Of a stretch of DNA of 64,000 nucleotides, positions 9,669-18,543 are shown one piece after another. Source of the stretch: Candidatus Eremiobacteraceae bacterium (GTDB lineage: Bacteria; Vulcanimicrobiota; Vulcanimicrobiia; Eremiobacterales; Eremiobacteraceae); contig DASTCX010000006.1 in assembly GCA_035710745.1 (NCBI GenBank), forward strand, positions 62,001 through 126,000. Reading direction: 5' to 3'. Each line of letters starts with the position of its first letter. Positions within the stretch are counted from its first letter, which is position 1. The position numbers and the translations under genes were made by a program. Under the pieces are notes generated by a model. It was not told where the DNA came from. It was given only the letters and a program-made list of their open reading frames with translations, and did not search any database.

Positions 9669-10282
9669 TCCGCGTCATCATCGTCGACGACCATCCGGTC
9701 GTCCGCGACGGCATCGCCTCGGTTCTCGAAACAGAAGCTGATATCGTTGTCGGCGCTTCGGTCGGAAGCGCCGAGGAAATGCTCGACGCGGTCACGCGCG
9801 ATCGTCCGGACGCCATTCTCCTCGATCTTGCTTTGCCGGGTATAGGCGGCATCGAAGCGATCTCTCGACTCCGCCAAGTGGGGGCACCGCCGGTCGTCAT
9901 CTTTTCCGCTCACGAAGACGCCGAGGCGATGGTGGAAGCAGTGCGAGCCGGCGCACGGGGTTACGTCGTCAAGGGTTCGACCGGCGCGGAGATCATCGCT
10001 GCGATCCGCGAAGTCGCGGCAGGCGGATCGTATTTCCGCGGTGCCGCCGCGAACGCGATCGCTCGCGAGGTGCGCAGCCCGCACGACCCTGACGGCTTGA
10101 CGCCGCGGGAACGCGAGGTCATCCGTCTCGTGAGCGAAGGACTTTCGAACAAACAGATCGCCCAGCGACTCGGCATCGCCGAACGCACGGCGAAGTTCCA
10201 TGTCCGGCAGATAATGTCGAAACTTGGTGCGGACAACCGAGCGCAGGCGGTGGCGCTCGCGACCCGTCGCCGTCTCTTGTAG
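9665..10282 (+). CDS. NarL/FixJ family response regulator
   Basis: This 205-residue regulator has a receiver domain with DD at 8-9, phospho-acceptor D54 (LLDLALPG) and K103 (VVKGS). A C-terminal LuxR-type helix-turn-helix follows (LTPREREVIRLVSEGLSNKQ, then HVRQIMSKL). The ATG lies inside the end of the kinase gene (ATGA overlap), so the two are translationally coupled and form a cognate pair. The targets are not known; the secreted protein gene just upstream is the nearest candidate. Confidence 0.95.
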   Translation: MIRVIIVDDHPVVRDGIASVLETEADIVVGASVGSAEEMLDAVTRDRPDAILLDLALPGIGGIEAISRLRQVGAPPVVIFSAHEDAEAMVEAVRAGARGYVVKGSTGAEIIAAIREVAAGGSYFRGAAANAIAREVRSPHDPDGLTPREREVIRLVSEGLSNKQIAQRLGIAERTAKFHVRQIMSKLGADNRAQAVALATRRRLL

Positions 10283-10283
10283 T

Positions 10284-10403
10284 AGGCCGAGCGAAGCTCG
10301 GCTTGTAGCGTTCGAGCTGTAGCGGTCGAGCTTTAGCTCGACCGCCGCGGCCTCGCGGAGTTTGAAGGGAGCGGTCGACCTTCACGGTCGAGCGCCGCGG
10401 CCT
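10284..10403. repeat. three dispersed-palindrome copies
   Basis: A degenerate copy lies at 10284-10304 (GGCCGAGC...GCTCGGC). A type A copy at 10318-10353 has core CGGTCGAGCT-tt-AGCTCGACCG followed by CCGCGGCCT. A type C copy at 10367-10403 has core GGTCGACC...GGTCGAGC. They fill the gap between the response regulator and the dehydrogenase and could form strong RNA hairpins. Confidence 0.85.
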
Positions 10404-10485
10404 CGCCTTCGCCTGTCCGAACGGTCAGGCGTTGACTGACCTGGAGCCCGTGGTGAACGCGCCTCCTGCGCGTCATACTCGAAGC

Positions 10486-11208
10486 ATGGACTTCAAAGGA
10501 AAGACCGCGCTCGTCACGGGCGCTTCGCGTGGGCTCGGCCTCGCGGTCGCCGATCTGCTCGCCCGCGCCGGCGCGAATCTCGTCATCGCGGCACGCGAGC
10601 CTGAGCCGCTCGAACGCGCGAGAGCGCTTCTCGCCGAACATGCAGAGGTCGTCGCCGTCGCTGCCGACGTCTCGGAAGATGCCGAGCGCATCGTCAAATC
10701 GGGTACGCGGCGCTTCGGCGCGATCGACATTCTCATCCACAATGCCTCAGAGCTCGGACCGAGCCCGATGCCGGCGCTCTCAGACCTTTCGTGGCAAGAC
10801 TTGGAGCGGATCCTGCGCGTGAACGTCACCGCGCCACTTCATCTGACACAACTCGTGCTTCCCGGTATGATCGCGCGAGGGTCGGGCACGATCGTCGCTA
10901 TCTCATCCGACGCCGGCGTCAACGCGTATCCGGGGTGGGGCGGGTACGGCGCGAGCAAGGCGGCACTCGAGCATCTCGCGCGGACGTTCGCGGCGGAACT
11001 CGGCGATGACAGCGGCATCCGCGTCCTCGTCATCGATCCGGGCGACATGGATACGCGCATGCACCAGCTCGCGGAACCAGGCGTCGACCTCTCGCATCTC
11101 GCGAAACCAGAATCGGTAGCCCCTGCGATCGTCGGTCTTATCGGCGACGATGGTGTGCGCGGTGGCCGCTTCGAAGCGCAAGCGTTGCTCGCCCAGACGG
11201 CCCGATAG
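10486..11208 (+). CDS. short-chain dehydrogenase/reductase (SDR)
   Basis: This 240-residue classical SDR has TGASRGLGLAV (nucleotide-binding Gly motif, residues about 10-20), the HNAS segment, catalytic Ser in AISSDAG, and YGASKAALEH (YxxxK). The start is MDFKGKTALVTG; an upstream TTG would add residues that do not belong to the fold. It is an NAD(P)-dependent oxidoreductase of unknown substrate. The queA-like gene begins 2 bases after its stop, so the two form an operon and the enzyme may relate to nucleoside or cofactor chemistry. That link is inference from position only. Confidence 0.9.
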   Translation: MDFKGKTALVTGASRGLGLAVADLLARAGANLVIAAREPEPLERARALLAEHAEVVAVAADVSEDAERIVKSGTRRFGAIDILIHNASELGPSPMPALSDLSWQDLERILRVNVTAPLHLTQLVLPGMIARGSGTIVAISSDAGVNAYPGWGGYGASKAALEHLARTFAAELGDDSGIRVLVIDPGDMDTRMHQLAEPGVDLSHLAKPESVAPAIVGLIGDDGVRGGRFEAQALLAQTAR

Positions 11209-11210
11209 TA

Positions 11211-12254
11211 ATGGCGCTCAGCTTTCAAATTGTCACGCGTAGCATCGCGCCGTTCGTCGTACCTCCGGAACTCGAGGCGCGCGAACCCGCGGAGATCCGC
11301 GGGTGCGGGAGGGATGACGTCCGTCTGCTCGTGACGCGCGGCGAGCACGGCGTCGCGACGCATGCCGAATTCGACGATCTGCCGAAGTTTTTCGAACGCG
11401 GCGATCTGCTCGTCATAAACGTCTCGGCGACGGTGCCGTCTGCGCTGAACGCCCGCACCCGCGGCGCCACTCAAGATGAGGCGTTCACACTGAGCATCTC
11501 GACGAGGTTGGCTTCGGGTAGGTGCGTCGTCGAGCCGCGACGGCACGAATCAAGACCAGGCGAGATCGTCGAGCTGCCGGGCGGCGCGAGCGCTATACTG
11601 CATGCTCCGTATCGCACGTCGCGACGTCTTTGGGAGGCGACGCTCGTCGGCACGGGAGACATCATCGAGTATCTTTTCGCGCACGGGAGACCGATCTCGT
11701 ACCAGCACATGCGGCGCGAGTGGCCGATCGAGGCCTATCAAACGGTGTATGCGGCTGAGGCGGGCTCGGCGGAGATGCCTTCGGCCGGCCGGCCGTTCAC
11801 GCACGAGTTCCTGAGCAGGCTCGCGTCGGAGGGTGTCGGCGTCGCGCCGGTCGTGCTCCACTCCGGCGTGAGCAGCCCGGAGCGCGATGAGCCTCCCTAC
11901 GACGAACAGTTCAAGGTGAGCGAAGAAACGGCAGCTCGCGTACGCATGACACACGCGCGGGGCGGCCGCGTCATCGCAGTCGGCACGACGGTCGTTCGCG
12001 CTCTCGAATCCGCGTCGACCGGGCCGTCGCGCGTCGAGGCAGCGAGCGGATGGACCGATTTGATCGTGTCACCCGAGTCGCCGCTGCGCGTCGTCGACGG
12101 CATCATCACCGGACTACATGAACCGCGTTCGACGCATCTCGCGATGCTCGAAGCCCTTGCCGGCGCCGAACACGTGGATGCCGCGTATCGAGCGGCGCTT
12201 GAGGGCAGCTATCTGTGGCACGAATTCGGCGACTCGCACCTCATCCTACCGTAA
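11211..12254 (+). CDS. queA: QueA-like S-adenosylmethionine:tRNA ribosyltransferase-isomerase
   Basis: This 347-residue protein aligns with QueA, which moves the ribosyl part of SAM onto 7-aminomethyl-deazaguanine in tRNA to make epoxyqueuosine. Recognisable blocks are FFERGDLLVINVSATVPSAL, HGRPISYQHMRREWPIEAYQ, SAEMPSAGRPFTHEFL and VIAVGTTVVRALES. Several blocks are degenerate compared with the classical enzyme (VNVSATVPS for the usual FNDTRVIPAR; AEMPSAGRPFT for AAPTAGLHFT). It may therefore be a divergent branch with altered specificity. No other queuosine genes are in the window. It ends in two palindromic repeats, the second followed by a T-run that can act as its terminator. Confidence 0.85.
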   Translation: MALSFQIVTRSIAPFVVPPELEAREPAEIRGCGRDDVRLLVTRGEHGVATHAEFDDLPKFFERGDLLVINVSATVPSALNARTRGATQDEAFTLSISTRLASGRCVVEPRRHESRPGEIVELPGGASAILHAPYRTSRRLWEATLVGTGDIIEYLFAHGRPISYQHMRREWPIEAYQTVYAAEAGSAEMPSAGRPFTHEFLSRLASEGVGVAPVVLHSGVSSPERDEPPYDEQFKVSEETAARVRMTHARGGRVIAVGTTVVRALESASTGPSRVEAASGWTDLIVSPESPLRVVDGIITGLHEPRSTHLAMLEALAGAEHVDAAYRAALEGSYLWHEFGDSHLILP

Positions 12255-12260
12255 CGGGAA

Positions 12261-12345
12261 GGTCGCGGCGGTCGAGATGAATCTCGACCGCTCCCCGTTC
12301 CATAAGGCAAGGTCGCGGCGGTCGAGATGAATCTCGACCGCTCCC
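12261..12345. repeat. two tandem type B palindromic repeats, the second with a terminator-like T-run
   Basis: Two identical copies (12261-12295 and 12311-12345) of GTCGCGG-CGGTCGAGAT-ga-ATCTCGACCG-CTCCC lie 50 bases apart between convergent genes. The second is followed by six T, giving a textbook rho-independent terminator for the rightward queA transcript. Confidence 0.88.
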
Positions 12346-12364
12346 TTTTTTCCGCGCGAGGCCC

Positions 12365-13078
12365 CTACATCGCGGTGCCGTTGAACGTCTCCGATTGAAG
12401 TTCGTCGAGATCGCGCTTCAGCTCGGCAGCGCGCTGCGCGCCGATGGACTTCGCCGTCTTTGTGATAAGGCGCGGCGGGATGTCGCGGAGGAACGAACGC
12501 AGCGCGACGACGCCCGACCGGAAGCTCGCGCCGCTTTCACCCGTGAGTGAGATCATACGCGCTTCGCCGATCGTGCCGAGGAAGTCGAGCGAATCGGCGT
12601 CGTGCAATACGATCGCTTCTGGACGAGTGCCGGCGTCGCTGTAGTACATGTGACCGCGCTCTGCGGCTTGCACGGCGGCGATCTTCGACATCGGGAAGCC
12701 TGCTGCTCGAAGGACCGCGACGCTTTCCCCGGCGGCAACGACCCCGTGTTCGCCCTTTTTCTGATACGGCGGAAAGGCGGCCATGTCGTGGAGGAATGAC
12801 GCGGCGAAAAGCACGTCGGTGTCGACTTTGAGGTGGTCGCCTTTGGCAAGCCGCAATGCGACCCGGTAATTGCGTTCGGAATGTTGCCAGCCCCACGCCG
12901 GGTGTTTGAATTTCGTCGTCGCAAGATGATAGATCGTGATTTTCCATGGAGCGTCGAGCGGAATGCCCGTCGCCGTCAGCGGCACGGACTTGACGGACGT
13001 AAGGGCGGGCGATGCGCTCGTGAAGACGCCGACGAGAGCGCACGACGCGACGAGGATCGCGAGGCTGACGTTGCGCAT
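12365..13078 (-). CDS. exported HD-domain protein
   Basis: This 237-residue protein has a signal peptide (MRNVSLAILVASCALVGVF, cleaved near ASA). The start is supported by GGAGGA 8 bases before the ATG; a longer frame starting at 13135 lacks one. The HD pattern is H of WQHSERNYRVALRLA, HD of FLHDMAAF, and a later D in HDADSLDFLG, which fits the HD phosphohydrolase superfamily. Being exported is unusual for that fold. It is the last gene of a leftward operon with a DapA-family enzyme (5 bases upstream) and proline dehydrogenase. A role in hydrolysing a phosphorylated or nucleotide substrate is plausible but unproven. Confidence 0.8.
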   Translation of the reverse strand: MRNVSLAILVASCALVGVFTSASPALTSVKSVPLTATGIPLDAPWKITIYHLATTKFKHPAWGWQHSERNYRVALRLAKGDHLKVDTDVLFAASFLHDMAAFPPYQKKGEHGVVAAGESVAVLRAAGFPMSKIAAVQAAERGHMYYSDAGTRPEAIVLHDADSLDFLGTIGEARMISLTGESGASFRSGVVALRSFLRDIPPRLITKTAKSIGAQRAAELKRDLDELQSETFNGTAM

Positions 13079-13083
13079 GAGGC

Positions 13084-13935
13084 TTATCCTCCGAGAGGTC
13101 GGGCAGCGACAAGCGGCGGCCGGACGCGCATCCAACCGTCGTCATTCGTCCGCCGAGCGGTTGCGGCTTTGAGCGCCGGGATCATCGGCGCGGTTTCGAA
13201 CGCGTCGCGTGCAACGGTGGCCCGCTCTTGCGCCGCTTGTGTAGGATCGTCGAAAAGCGAGCGGATGATGGGCGCGTGGACGTTCGCGGTAGCGGAAATG
13301 CAACCGCTCGCGCCGCACTCGAGCGCGCGCTTGAGGAAGCGCTCGCTGCCGACGAGCACGTCGAGGCGGTTGCCAAAACGGTGGCAAAGCGCCTCGATCG
13401 ACTCGCGATCCGTCGAACTGTCTTTGAGCCCTGCGATTTGGGAGCCGAAGCGCTCGACCAAGGCATCGACGACCGCGGCCGTGATGTCGACCCCAGACAG
13501 CTGCGGTATCCTATAGAAGAAGAAGCGCAGACGGTCGTCGGCTACCGCCTCGATTTCCCGCGAGTAAGCGTCGATCGTGCCCTGCTCGGAAACGCCCTTA
13601 TAATAGAAGGGCGGCAACACGAGGACTCGGCAGCAGCCGTTCGCGATCGCATGCCTTGTCAGCGAAGCGGTATCGCCGGCCGAACAGCATCCGGTGCCGA
13701 CGATGAGGCGATCCGGCGAGAAGTTCCCGGCGAGGACGCCATCAAGGACGCGCCGGCGTTCGTCGACCGTGAACGAGTTCGCCTCGCCGGTCGTGCCGAA
13801 CAAGACGACGCCGTGACACCCTTGATCGAGCAGCCACGAGAGATGCGCTTTCATGAGACGGAGGTCCGGGTCGAGCGCGGCGTCGAGCGGAGTCAACGTC
13901 GGACACCAGACGCCGGTCGTGACGTGCGCGGTCAT
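13084..13935 (-). CDS. dihydrodipicolinate synthase (DapA) family aldolase/lyase
   Basis: This is a 283-residue (beta/alpha)8 class I aldolase. GTTGEANSF is the family pyruvate-binding segment, FFYRIPQLSG carries the catalytic Tyr, and AGLKDSS carries the Schiff-base Lys. I start it at MTAHVTTGVWCP, where the ATG overlaps the proline dehydrogenase stop (ATGA); the longer frame upstream runs into that gene. The family includes true DapA, N-acetylneuraminate lyase, keto-deoxy-sugar aldolases and hydroxyproline-pathway dehydratases. Coupling to proline dehydrogenase makes a proline or hydroxyproline catabolic role more likely than lysine synthesis, but specificity cannot be read from sequence. 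Confidence 0.88.
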   Translation of the reverse strand: MTAHVTTGVWCPTLTPLDAALDPDLRLMKAHLSWLLDQGCHGVVLFGTTGEANSFTVDERRRVLDGVLAGNFSPDRLIVGTGCCSAGDTASLTRHAIANGCCRVLVLPPFYYKGVSEQGTIDAYSREIEAVADDRLRFFFYRIPQLSGVDITAAVVDALVERFGSQIAGLKDSSTDRESIEALCHRFGNRLDVLVGSERFLKRALECGASGCISATANVHAPIIRSLFDDPTQAAQERATVARDAFETAPMIPALKAATARRTNDDGWMRVRPPLVAARPLGG

Positions 13936-14843
13936 CCTCGCCACATCGACGAGAGGAAGAACGCGACGTTCGCCGGCCGCTCGGCGAGGCGTCGCATGAA
14001 ATACGGGTACCATTGCGAGCCGAACGGCACGGCGAGACGAAGCGGGTGCCCGCGGCTCGCGATGTCCGCCTGGAGTTTCGGCCGAACGCCGTAGAGCATC
14101 TGGAACTCATAGGTCCCGTCGCGAACACCTTTGCTTCGGATGAAGTCGATGCTGTGCTCGATGACGGCGTCATCGTGCGTCGCGATCGCCGTAAAGCCGC
14201 CGCGCCGTAAGCTCGACTCGATAAGCCGGACGTACGCGTTGTCGACGTCGCGTTTGTGCGGAAACGCGATCTCGGCCGGTTCGAGATACGCGCCTTTGAC
14301 GAGGCGCAGGTTCGGCGAGAGCTCGAGGAGCGATTCGAGATCCGCAGCGGTGCGATACAGATACGCCTGCAGCACCGTGCCCGTGTTGTGGATGCCGCGA
14401 GCTCGAAGGCCTCGATAGATCTCGAGCGTCGCGTCGGTGTGCGCTGATTGTTCCATGTCGATGCGCACGAAGTTGCCGGAGAGCGCGGCGTGACGAGCGA
14501 CCACCTCGACATTCGACGCCGCGAGGTGGCGGTCGATCCCGAGGCCGAGGTGAGTCAGCTTCAGCGCGACGTTCGCATTCGCGCGAGCATCGGCGAAGCG
14601 ATCGAGGACGGCTACGTATTCACGCGCGACCGCGACGGCCGCCGCGCGATCGGTCACATCCTCTCCGAGCAGCCCTGCGGCTACGCGCATCCCGGCCGCA
14701 TTCGTCGATGCGACGACTCGCATGAACTCGTCGAGCGTTTCACCCGCCACGAAGCGGTAGGCTCCGAGCCGCCTTCCGTGTTTGGTGACAAAACGGGCGA
14801 GCCCGCGGTTTCCCGCGGCGCTCAGCAACGCTGCGCGCAGCAT
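13932..14843 (-). CDS. proline dehydrogenase, monofunctional
   Basis: This 303-residue FAD enzyme oxidises L-proline to pyrroline-5-carboxylate and passes electrons to the quinone pool. The PutA/ProDH barrel motifs are present in order: KLTHLGLG, NFVRIDMEQS, VLQAYLYRT, LRLVKGAYLEP, YEFQMLYGVRP and YFMRRLAERPAN. The length matches the stand-alone form found in Gram-positives and Thermus rather than the PutA fusion. It is the first gene of the leftward three-gene unit with the DapA-family enzyme and the HD protein. No pyrroline-5-carboxylate dehydrogenase is in the window. Confidence 0.93.
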   Translation of the reverse strand: MLRAALLSAAGNRGLARFVTKHGRRLGAYRFVAGETLDEFMRVVASTNAAGMRVAAGLLGEDVTDRAAAVAVAREYVAVLDRFADARANANVALKLTHLGLGIDRHLAASNVEVVARHAALSGNFVRIDMEQSAHTDATLEIYRGLRARGIHNTGTVLQAYLYRTAADLESLLELSPNLRLVKGAYLEPAEIAFPHKRDVDNAYVRLIESSLRRGGFTAIATHDDAVIEHSIDFIRSKGVRDGTYEFQMLYGVRPKLQADIASRGHPLRLAVPFGSQWYPYFMRRLAERPANVAFFLSSMWRG

Positions 14844-15182
14844 GGCGCCATGTTCACGACGCCCCAGGTGCGACCTCTTAGGTCAGCTGTGCTTCGCCTC
14901 GAGCGATCGACGAGCGGCTGCTGCGCGGCATTCTAACCGCCGACCTGGCGGGCGGTCAGGCCTCGAGTTCGTTCTAGCGCACTGCGCCGCTGTGACGACA
15001 GTCAACGTGCCCGCCCGAAATCGCATCGGACCTGCTGTCGGCCAAGTGACTCGAACCACATCGACCGGATCGACGGGCCATAGAGTGCGCCGCCGCATAT
15101 TGCCGGGGCCTCGTCGCCTCTTATCATGACCGTGATTCATATGTGGGGGCGCCGCCTTATTTGGGCGGCGTGAAGGTCACTG
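14844..15182. other. divergent intergenic region with a small hairpin
   Basis: These 339 bases separate proline dehydrogenase (leftward) from the Thr-Pro protein (rightward) and should hold both promoters, but I see no convincing -35/-10 pair. A 7-bp hairpin (CGCCGCC at 15150 with GGCGGCG ending at 15170) lies just before the AAGGT ribosome-binding site of the rightward gene. No small gene is supported here. Confidence 0.4.
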
Positions 15183-16925
15183 ATGCGGGTTCACAGGTCC
15201 ATCGCGTACGTGGTCATGGGAGTCATTCTCGTGACCATCGTCCTGTTCGTCGGCGGATGCGGCGGCGGCGGGGGGAGCAGCGTCATGGGGCCGGTCTTGA
15301 TCCCGCTACGGAAGCCGTCGCCGGATCCGAGCGCGACCCCGTCTGCGTCTCCGTCTCCGTCGCCCACCGTTCACCCGTCACCCACCCCTAAGGGCTCGCC
15401 TACCCCCTCGCCGTCTCCGACACCGACGACAACGCCGGCGCCGACACCAACGCCGACGGTCTCGCCGTCACCGACGCCGACCTCATCGCCGACGTCGACT
15501 CCGGACCCGACCCCGACGCCGACCGACACGCCGACGCCATCGCCAACGCCGACGGACACGCCGACACCAACGCCGACGCCGACCGCGACGCCGACACCTA
15601 CGCCGACGCCGACCGCGACGCCGACACCTACACCTACGCCGACCCCGACACCGACGCCGACCCCGACACCGACCCCGACACCTACGCCGCGGCCGACACC
15701 AACGCCGACGCCGACGCCGACGCCAAGACCGACGCCGACACCGACGCCGACCCCAACCCCGACACCGACGCCCTCACCGACGCCATCGCCGATCGGCATG
15801 ACGCACGTGCTCACGTGGGATGATCTCGGCGGCGGTGACGGCATCTACGTGAACCCGTGGACCTTGGCGACGCCGTGGCTCAACTATGCGTCGACGACGT
15901 TCGCTCTTTCGCCGGACATCAATGCTGCGCTCATCACGCCCGTCATCTACACGAATCCAAACCGGCAAGGGCCCGGCGATCCGATGTACACGAACGACGA
16001 GAGCACGTTCGCCCACGATTGCTCGGGGAATCGCATCCAGTCGCTCGGCGTCGGCGTGGGCAAGTACCTCATGGATCCCCACTCGGCCGACCTCGGCACG
16101 CTCTGGCACAACTACGTGCAATCGGCAGTCAATAGCGGCGCCGTCTTCGACTACATATTCGAAGACAAAGCGGACACGATCAACAAGACCTCGGCGACGC
16201 CGTGCAACTTCAACCAGCAAGACTGGACGAACGCGGCGAACAACTTGAATCTCGCGCTTGGCTGGACGATCATCTACAATTCCTTGGGCGATACTGCCGG
16301 GCAACAGATCGCCCCGTCGTTCGCGCTCAACGCCACAAGCGCGGGCGGTATGTCCGAGGACTGCTACGTGACGTATAACAACCCGCCGTATCAGTACGAA
16401 CCATCTTGGCAGATAAAGGAAGATACGGAGATCGACATGGCCGCCGCCGGCAAGTACTTCGTGTGCGACGGAACCGACTCGGCAAACGCCGCCAACTCCG
16501 CCGCGGCGCGGCTCTACTATCTCGCGTCAGCGTTGCTCACGTACGATCCGCACACGACGATCTTCGAAACCGTGTTCACGACGCCGGCGGGGTTCCACGT
16601 GCTGCCCGAGACGCAGCTCGTGCCGCTGGCGCCGCTCGTTCCGCAGCCGTCGTCGGTCGACTCGCTGGCCCAACCGGGCGGCGGTTACGGCCGTGAGTAC
16701 GCGCGATGCTACTATGCGACGTTCTACATCGGGCCGTGCGCGGCGTTCGTCAATCCGGGCAAACCTGGCAAAGACCCGGCCGTGTCGTTCCCATGGGCAT
16801 CGAAATACCACCACACATTAGCACTTTGGGGAGCGGGCGTGCTCGATGGCGGCACCGCATCGCCGACCGGCAGTGCGCCGCCGTCAAAGATCAACCCAGG
16901 AACAGCTGTGGTCGCGTTCCCCTGA
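15183..16925 (+). CDS. secreted protein with long Thr-Pro linker, paralogue 1 of an unrecognised family
   Basis: This 580-residue protein opens with a hydrophobic export signal and a lipobox-like Cys (LFVGGC), then about 150 residues of almost pure Thr-Pro/Ser-Pro, then a 380-residue globular domain. That domain is shared with 17208-18476 and 18544-19827. Blocks conserved in all three are NPNR, a MY..D/E-E/D-S-x-FAHDCS segment, an (E/D)D after a hydrophobic strand (YIFED), PC.F, IYN.LGD, EDCYVT, a GK.F.C segment, ALLT.DP.TT and G.YxREYxxCY. The alternating strand-acidic pattern looks like a TIM-barrel glycosidase, but I cannot name a family. The linker suggests display away from the cell surface. 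A terminator follows. Confidence 0.85.
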   Translation: MRVHRSIAYVVMGVILVTIVLFVGGCGGGGGSSVMGPVLIPLRKPSPDPSATPSASPSPSPTVHPSPTPKGSPTPSPSPTPTTTPAPTPTPTVSPSPTPTSSPTSTPDPTPTPTDTPTPSPTPTDTPTPTPTPTATPTPTPTPTATPTPTPTPTPTPTPTPTPTPTPTPRPTPTPTPTPTPRPTPTPTPTPTPTPTPSPTPSPIGMTHVLTWDDLGGGDGIYVNPWTLATPWLNYASTTFALSPDINAALITPVIYTNPNRQGPGDPMYTNDESTFAHDCSGNRIQSLGVGVGKYLMDPHSADLGTLWHNYVQSAVNSGAVFDYIFEDKADTINKTSATPCNFNQQDWTNAANNLNLALGWTIIYNSLGDTAGQQIAPSFALNATSAGGMSEDCYVTYNNPPYQYEPSWQIKEDTEIDMAAAGKYFVCDGTDSANAANSAAARLYYLASALLTYDPHTTIFETVFTTPAGFHVLPETQLVPLAPLVPQPSSVDSLAQPGGGYGREYARCYYATFYIGPCAAFVNPGKPGKDPAVSFPWASKYHHTLALWGAGVLDGGTASPTGSAPPSKINPGTAVVAFP

Positions 16926-16952
16926 TCGAAGACGTGGTCCTCAGCCCGATCG

Positions 16953-16985
16953 AGCGCCTCGGTTAAAAGCCGAGGCGCTATTTTT
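16953..16985 (+). terminator. intrinsic terminator
   Basis: A perfect 10-bp stem (AGCGCCTCGG with CCGAGGCGCT) has a 7-base loop and is followed by ATTTTTCT. It lies 27 bases after the Thr-Pro protein gene, so that gene is transcribed apart from its downstream paralogue. Confidence 0.88.
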
Positions 16986-17207
16986 CTAGGCATCCAAGCG
17001 TGCGCACACACGCGTTACGCAAGCGGCGAGCGCATGAAGTGACCCGCTCACAGCGCTGATTTTTTCTTTGAATAGCGGTTTGGCTCGAACCGCATTGGGT
17101 AGGAGGCACGCGAGCGAAAATCGCCCCGCGAGCTTTTGTTGTGCGAAAAGCGGTGAGATTTGCGCGATTCGTCCCGTTAGATCGTTCGAGGAAGCAGACG
17201 GTCGACT

Positions 17208-18476
17208 ATGTGCATTCCAAAGCAGCGGCGTATCGTCCTTATCCTTTTCGTAATGTTGGTCGCCGGTTGTTCGCAGCGCAGCTCGATAGTGCCGTCGCCC
17301 GGAGTCGGCGCAGCGATGGCGCCGGTCCACAGGAACATCCCGGTGCACGTGTTGACGTGGGATAACCTCGGAGGGGGAGACGGCATCATCCTCAATCCGT
17401 GGTCCATCGCGACGCCGTGGTTGACGTACGCATCGACCACGTTCGGCGACTCGGCCGCGATCGCCGCCGCGCAGATCATACCCGCCATTTACACGAACCC
17501 GAACCGGCAAGGCCCGGGCGATCCGATGTACACGGACGATGAGAGCACGTTCGCCCACGACTGCTCCGGAAATCGCATCCAGTCGCTCGGCGTCGGTGTG
17601 GGAAAATTCCTGATGGATCCGCACTCGTCTCACCTGGCCGCCCTCTGGCACGACTACGCGCGTGGCGGGTTTGGCGACGGCGCCGTTTTCACGTACATCT
17701 TCGAAGACAAGGCGGACACCATCAACAAGACATCCGCGACGCCCTGCAATTTCGACCAAACGGATTGGACGAATGCGACCAACGAGTTGGATCGGGTGCT
17801 CGGCTACACTATCATCTACAATTCTTTAGGCGACACGGCCGGGCAGAACGGGCAGCCTCAGATCGCTCCCTCCATCGCCCTCAACGCGTCGAGCGCCGGC
17901 GGCATGTCGGAGGACTGTTACGTCACGATGAACTCGCAGCCGTATCAGCGCGGCTTGGGTTGGGAGGTCAAAGAAGACACCGAGATCGACATGGCGGCAG
18001 CGGGGAAATATTTCGTCTGCGACGCGAGCGACCCGAGCCCCGCTATCCAGTCCGATGCCGAGCGGATCTACTACCTCGCCTCGGCGCTGCTCACGTACGA
18101 TCCGAACACGACGATCTTCGAAACATGCTTCAAGACGGCGATGCGTCTGCACGTCCTACCCGAAACGCAATTGATGCCGACTGCCCCGCTCGTCGCTCAG
18201 CCGACGTCGATCGATGGCCTCTACCAGTCGGGCGGCGGCTACGGGCGTGAATACGCGCATTGCTACTACGCCGGCGTCGACCTCGGCGCGTGCGCGGCAT
18301 TCGTGAATCCGAACAAACCGGGGACGAAGGCAGTGCCGTTCCCGTGGCCTTCGAAATACCTGCACACGCTCGAATTGACCGGAGGCGGCGTGCTCGACGG
18401 CGGCACCGCGACGCCGACCGGCGCACCGCCGCCGGCGACGTTCGGTCCGACGACGGCGGCGATCGCCTTCCCATAA
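17208..18476 (+). CDS. lipoprotein, paralogue 2 of the unrecognised secreted family
   Basis: This 422-residue protein has a lipoprotein signal (RRIVLILFVMLVAGC, lipobox Cys at about 21) and a short linker, then the same globular domain as its neighbour. The two share long identical stretches around [15 protein letters not shown] and [17 protein letters not shown]. It lacks the Thr-Pro spacer, so it should sit close to the membrane. Close similarity and adjacency point to a local duplication. The ribosome-binding site is weak: AGGAAG lies about 14 bases upstream. It ends at a bidirectional terminator shared with the third paralogue, which converges on it. The function is unknown; a glycoside-hydrolase-like role is inference. 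Confidence 0.85.
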   Translation: MCIPKQRRIVLILFVMLVAGCSQRSSIVPSPGVGAAMAPVHRNIPVHVLTWDNLGGGDGIILNPWSIATPWLTYASTTFGDSAAIAAAQIIPAIYTNPNRQGPGDPMYTDDESTFAHDCSGNRIQSLGVGVGKFLMDPHSSHLAALWHDYARGGFGDGAVFTYIFEDKADTINKTSATPCNFDQTDWTNATNELDRVLGYTIIYNSLGDTAGQNGQPQIAPSIALNASSAGGMSEDCYVTMNSQPYQRGLGWEVKEDTEIDMAAAGKYFVCDASDPSPAIQSDAERIYYLASALLTYDPNTTIFETCFKTAMRLHVLPETQLMPTAPLVAQPTSIDGLYQSGGGYGREYAHCYYAGVDLGACAAFVNPNKPGTKAVPFPWPSKYLHTLELTGGGVLDGGTATPTGAPPPATFGPTTAAIAFP

Positions 18477-18493
18477 AAGCAACGAGGAAAACA

Positions 18494-18523
18494 GACGAGC
18501 CCGGTTGCGACACCGGGCTCGTC
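18494..18523. terminator. bidirectional terminator between convergent paralogues
   Basis: A perfect 12-bp stem (GACGAGCCCGGT with ACCGGGCTCGTC) has a 6-base loop. The leftward side is followed by TGTTTTCC and the rightward side by a weaker CGACTTTC. It serves the genes ending at 18476 and 18544. Confidence 0.8.
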
Positions 18524-18543
18524 CGACTTTCAGGGTCGCGCCG

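Noticed and set aside
15371-15844. Gly-Val repeat protein on the minus strand
   Set aside because: It is the complement of the Thr-Pro coding repeat in the secreted protein gene, not an independent gene.
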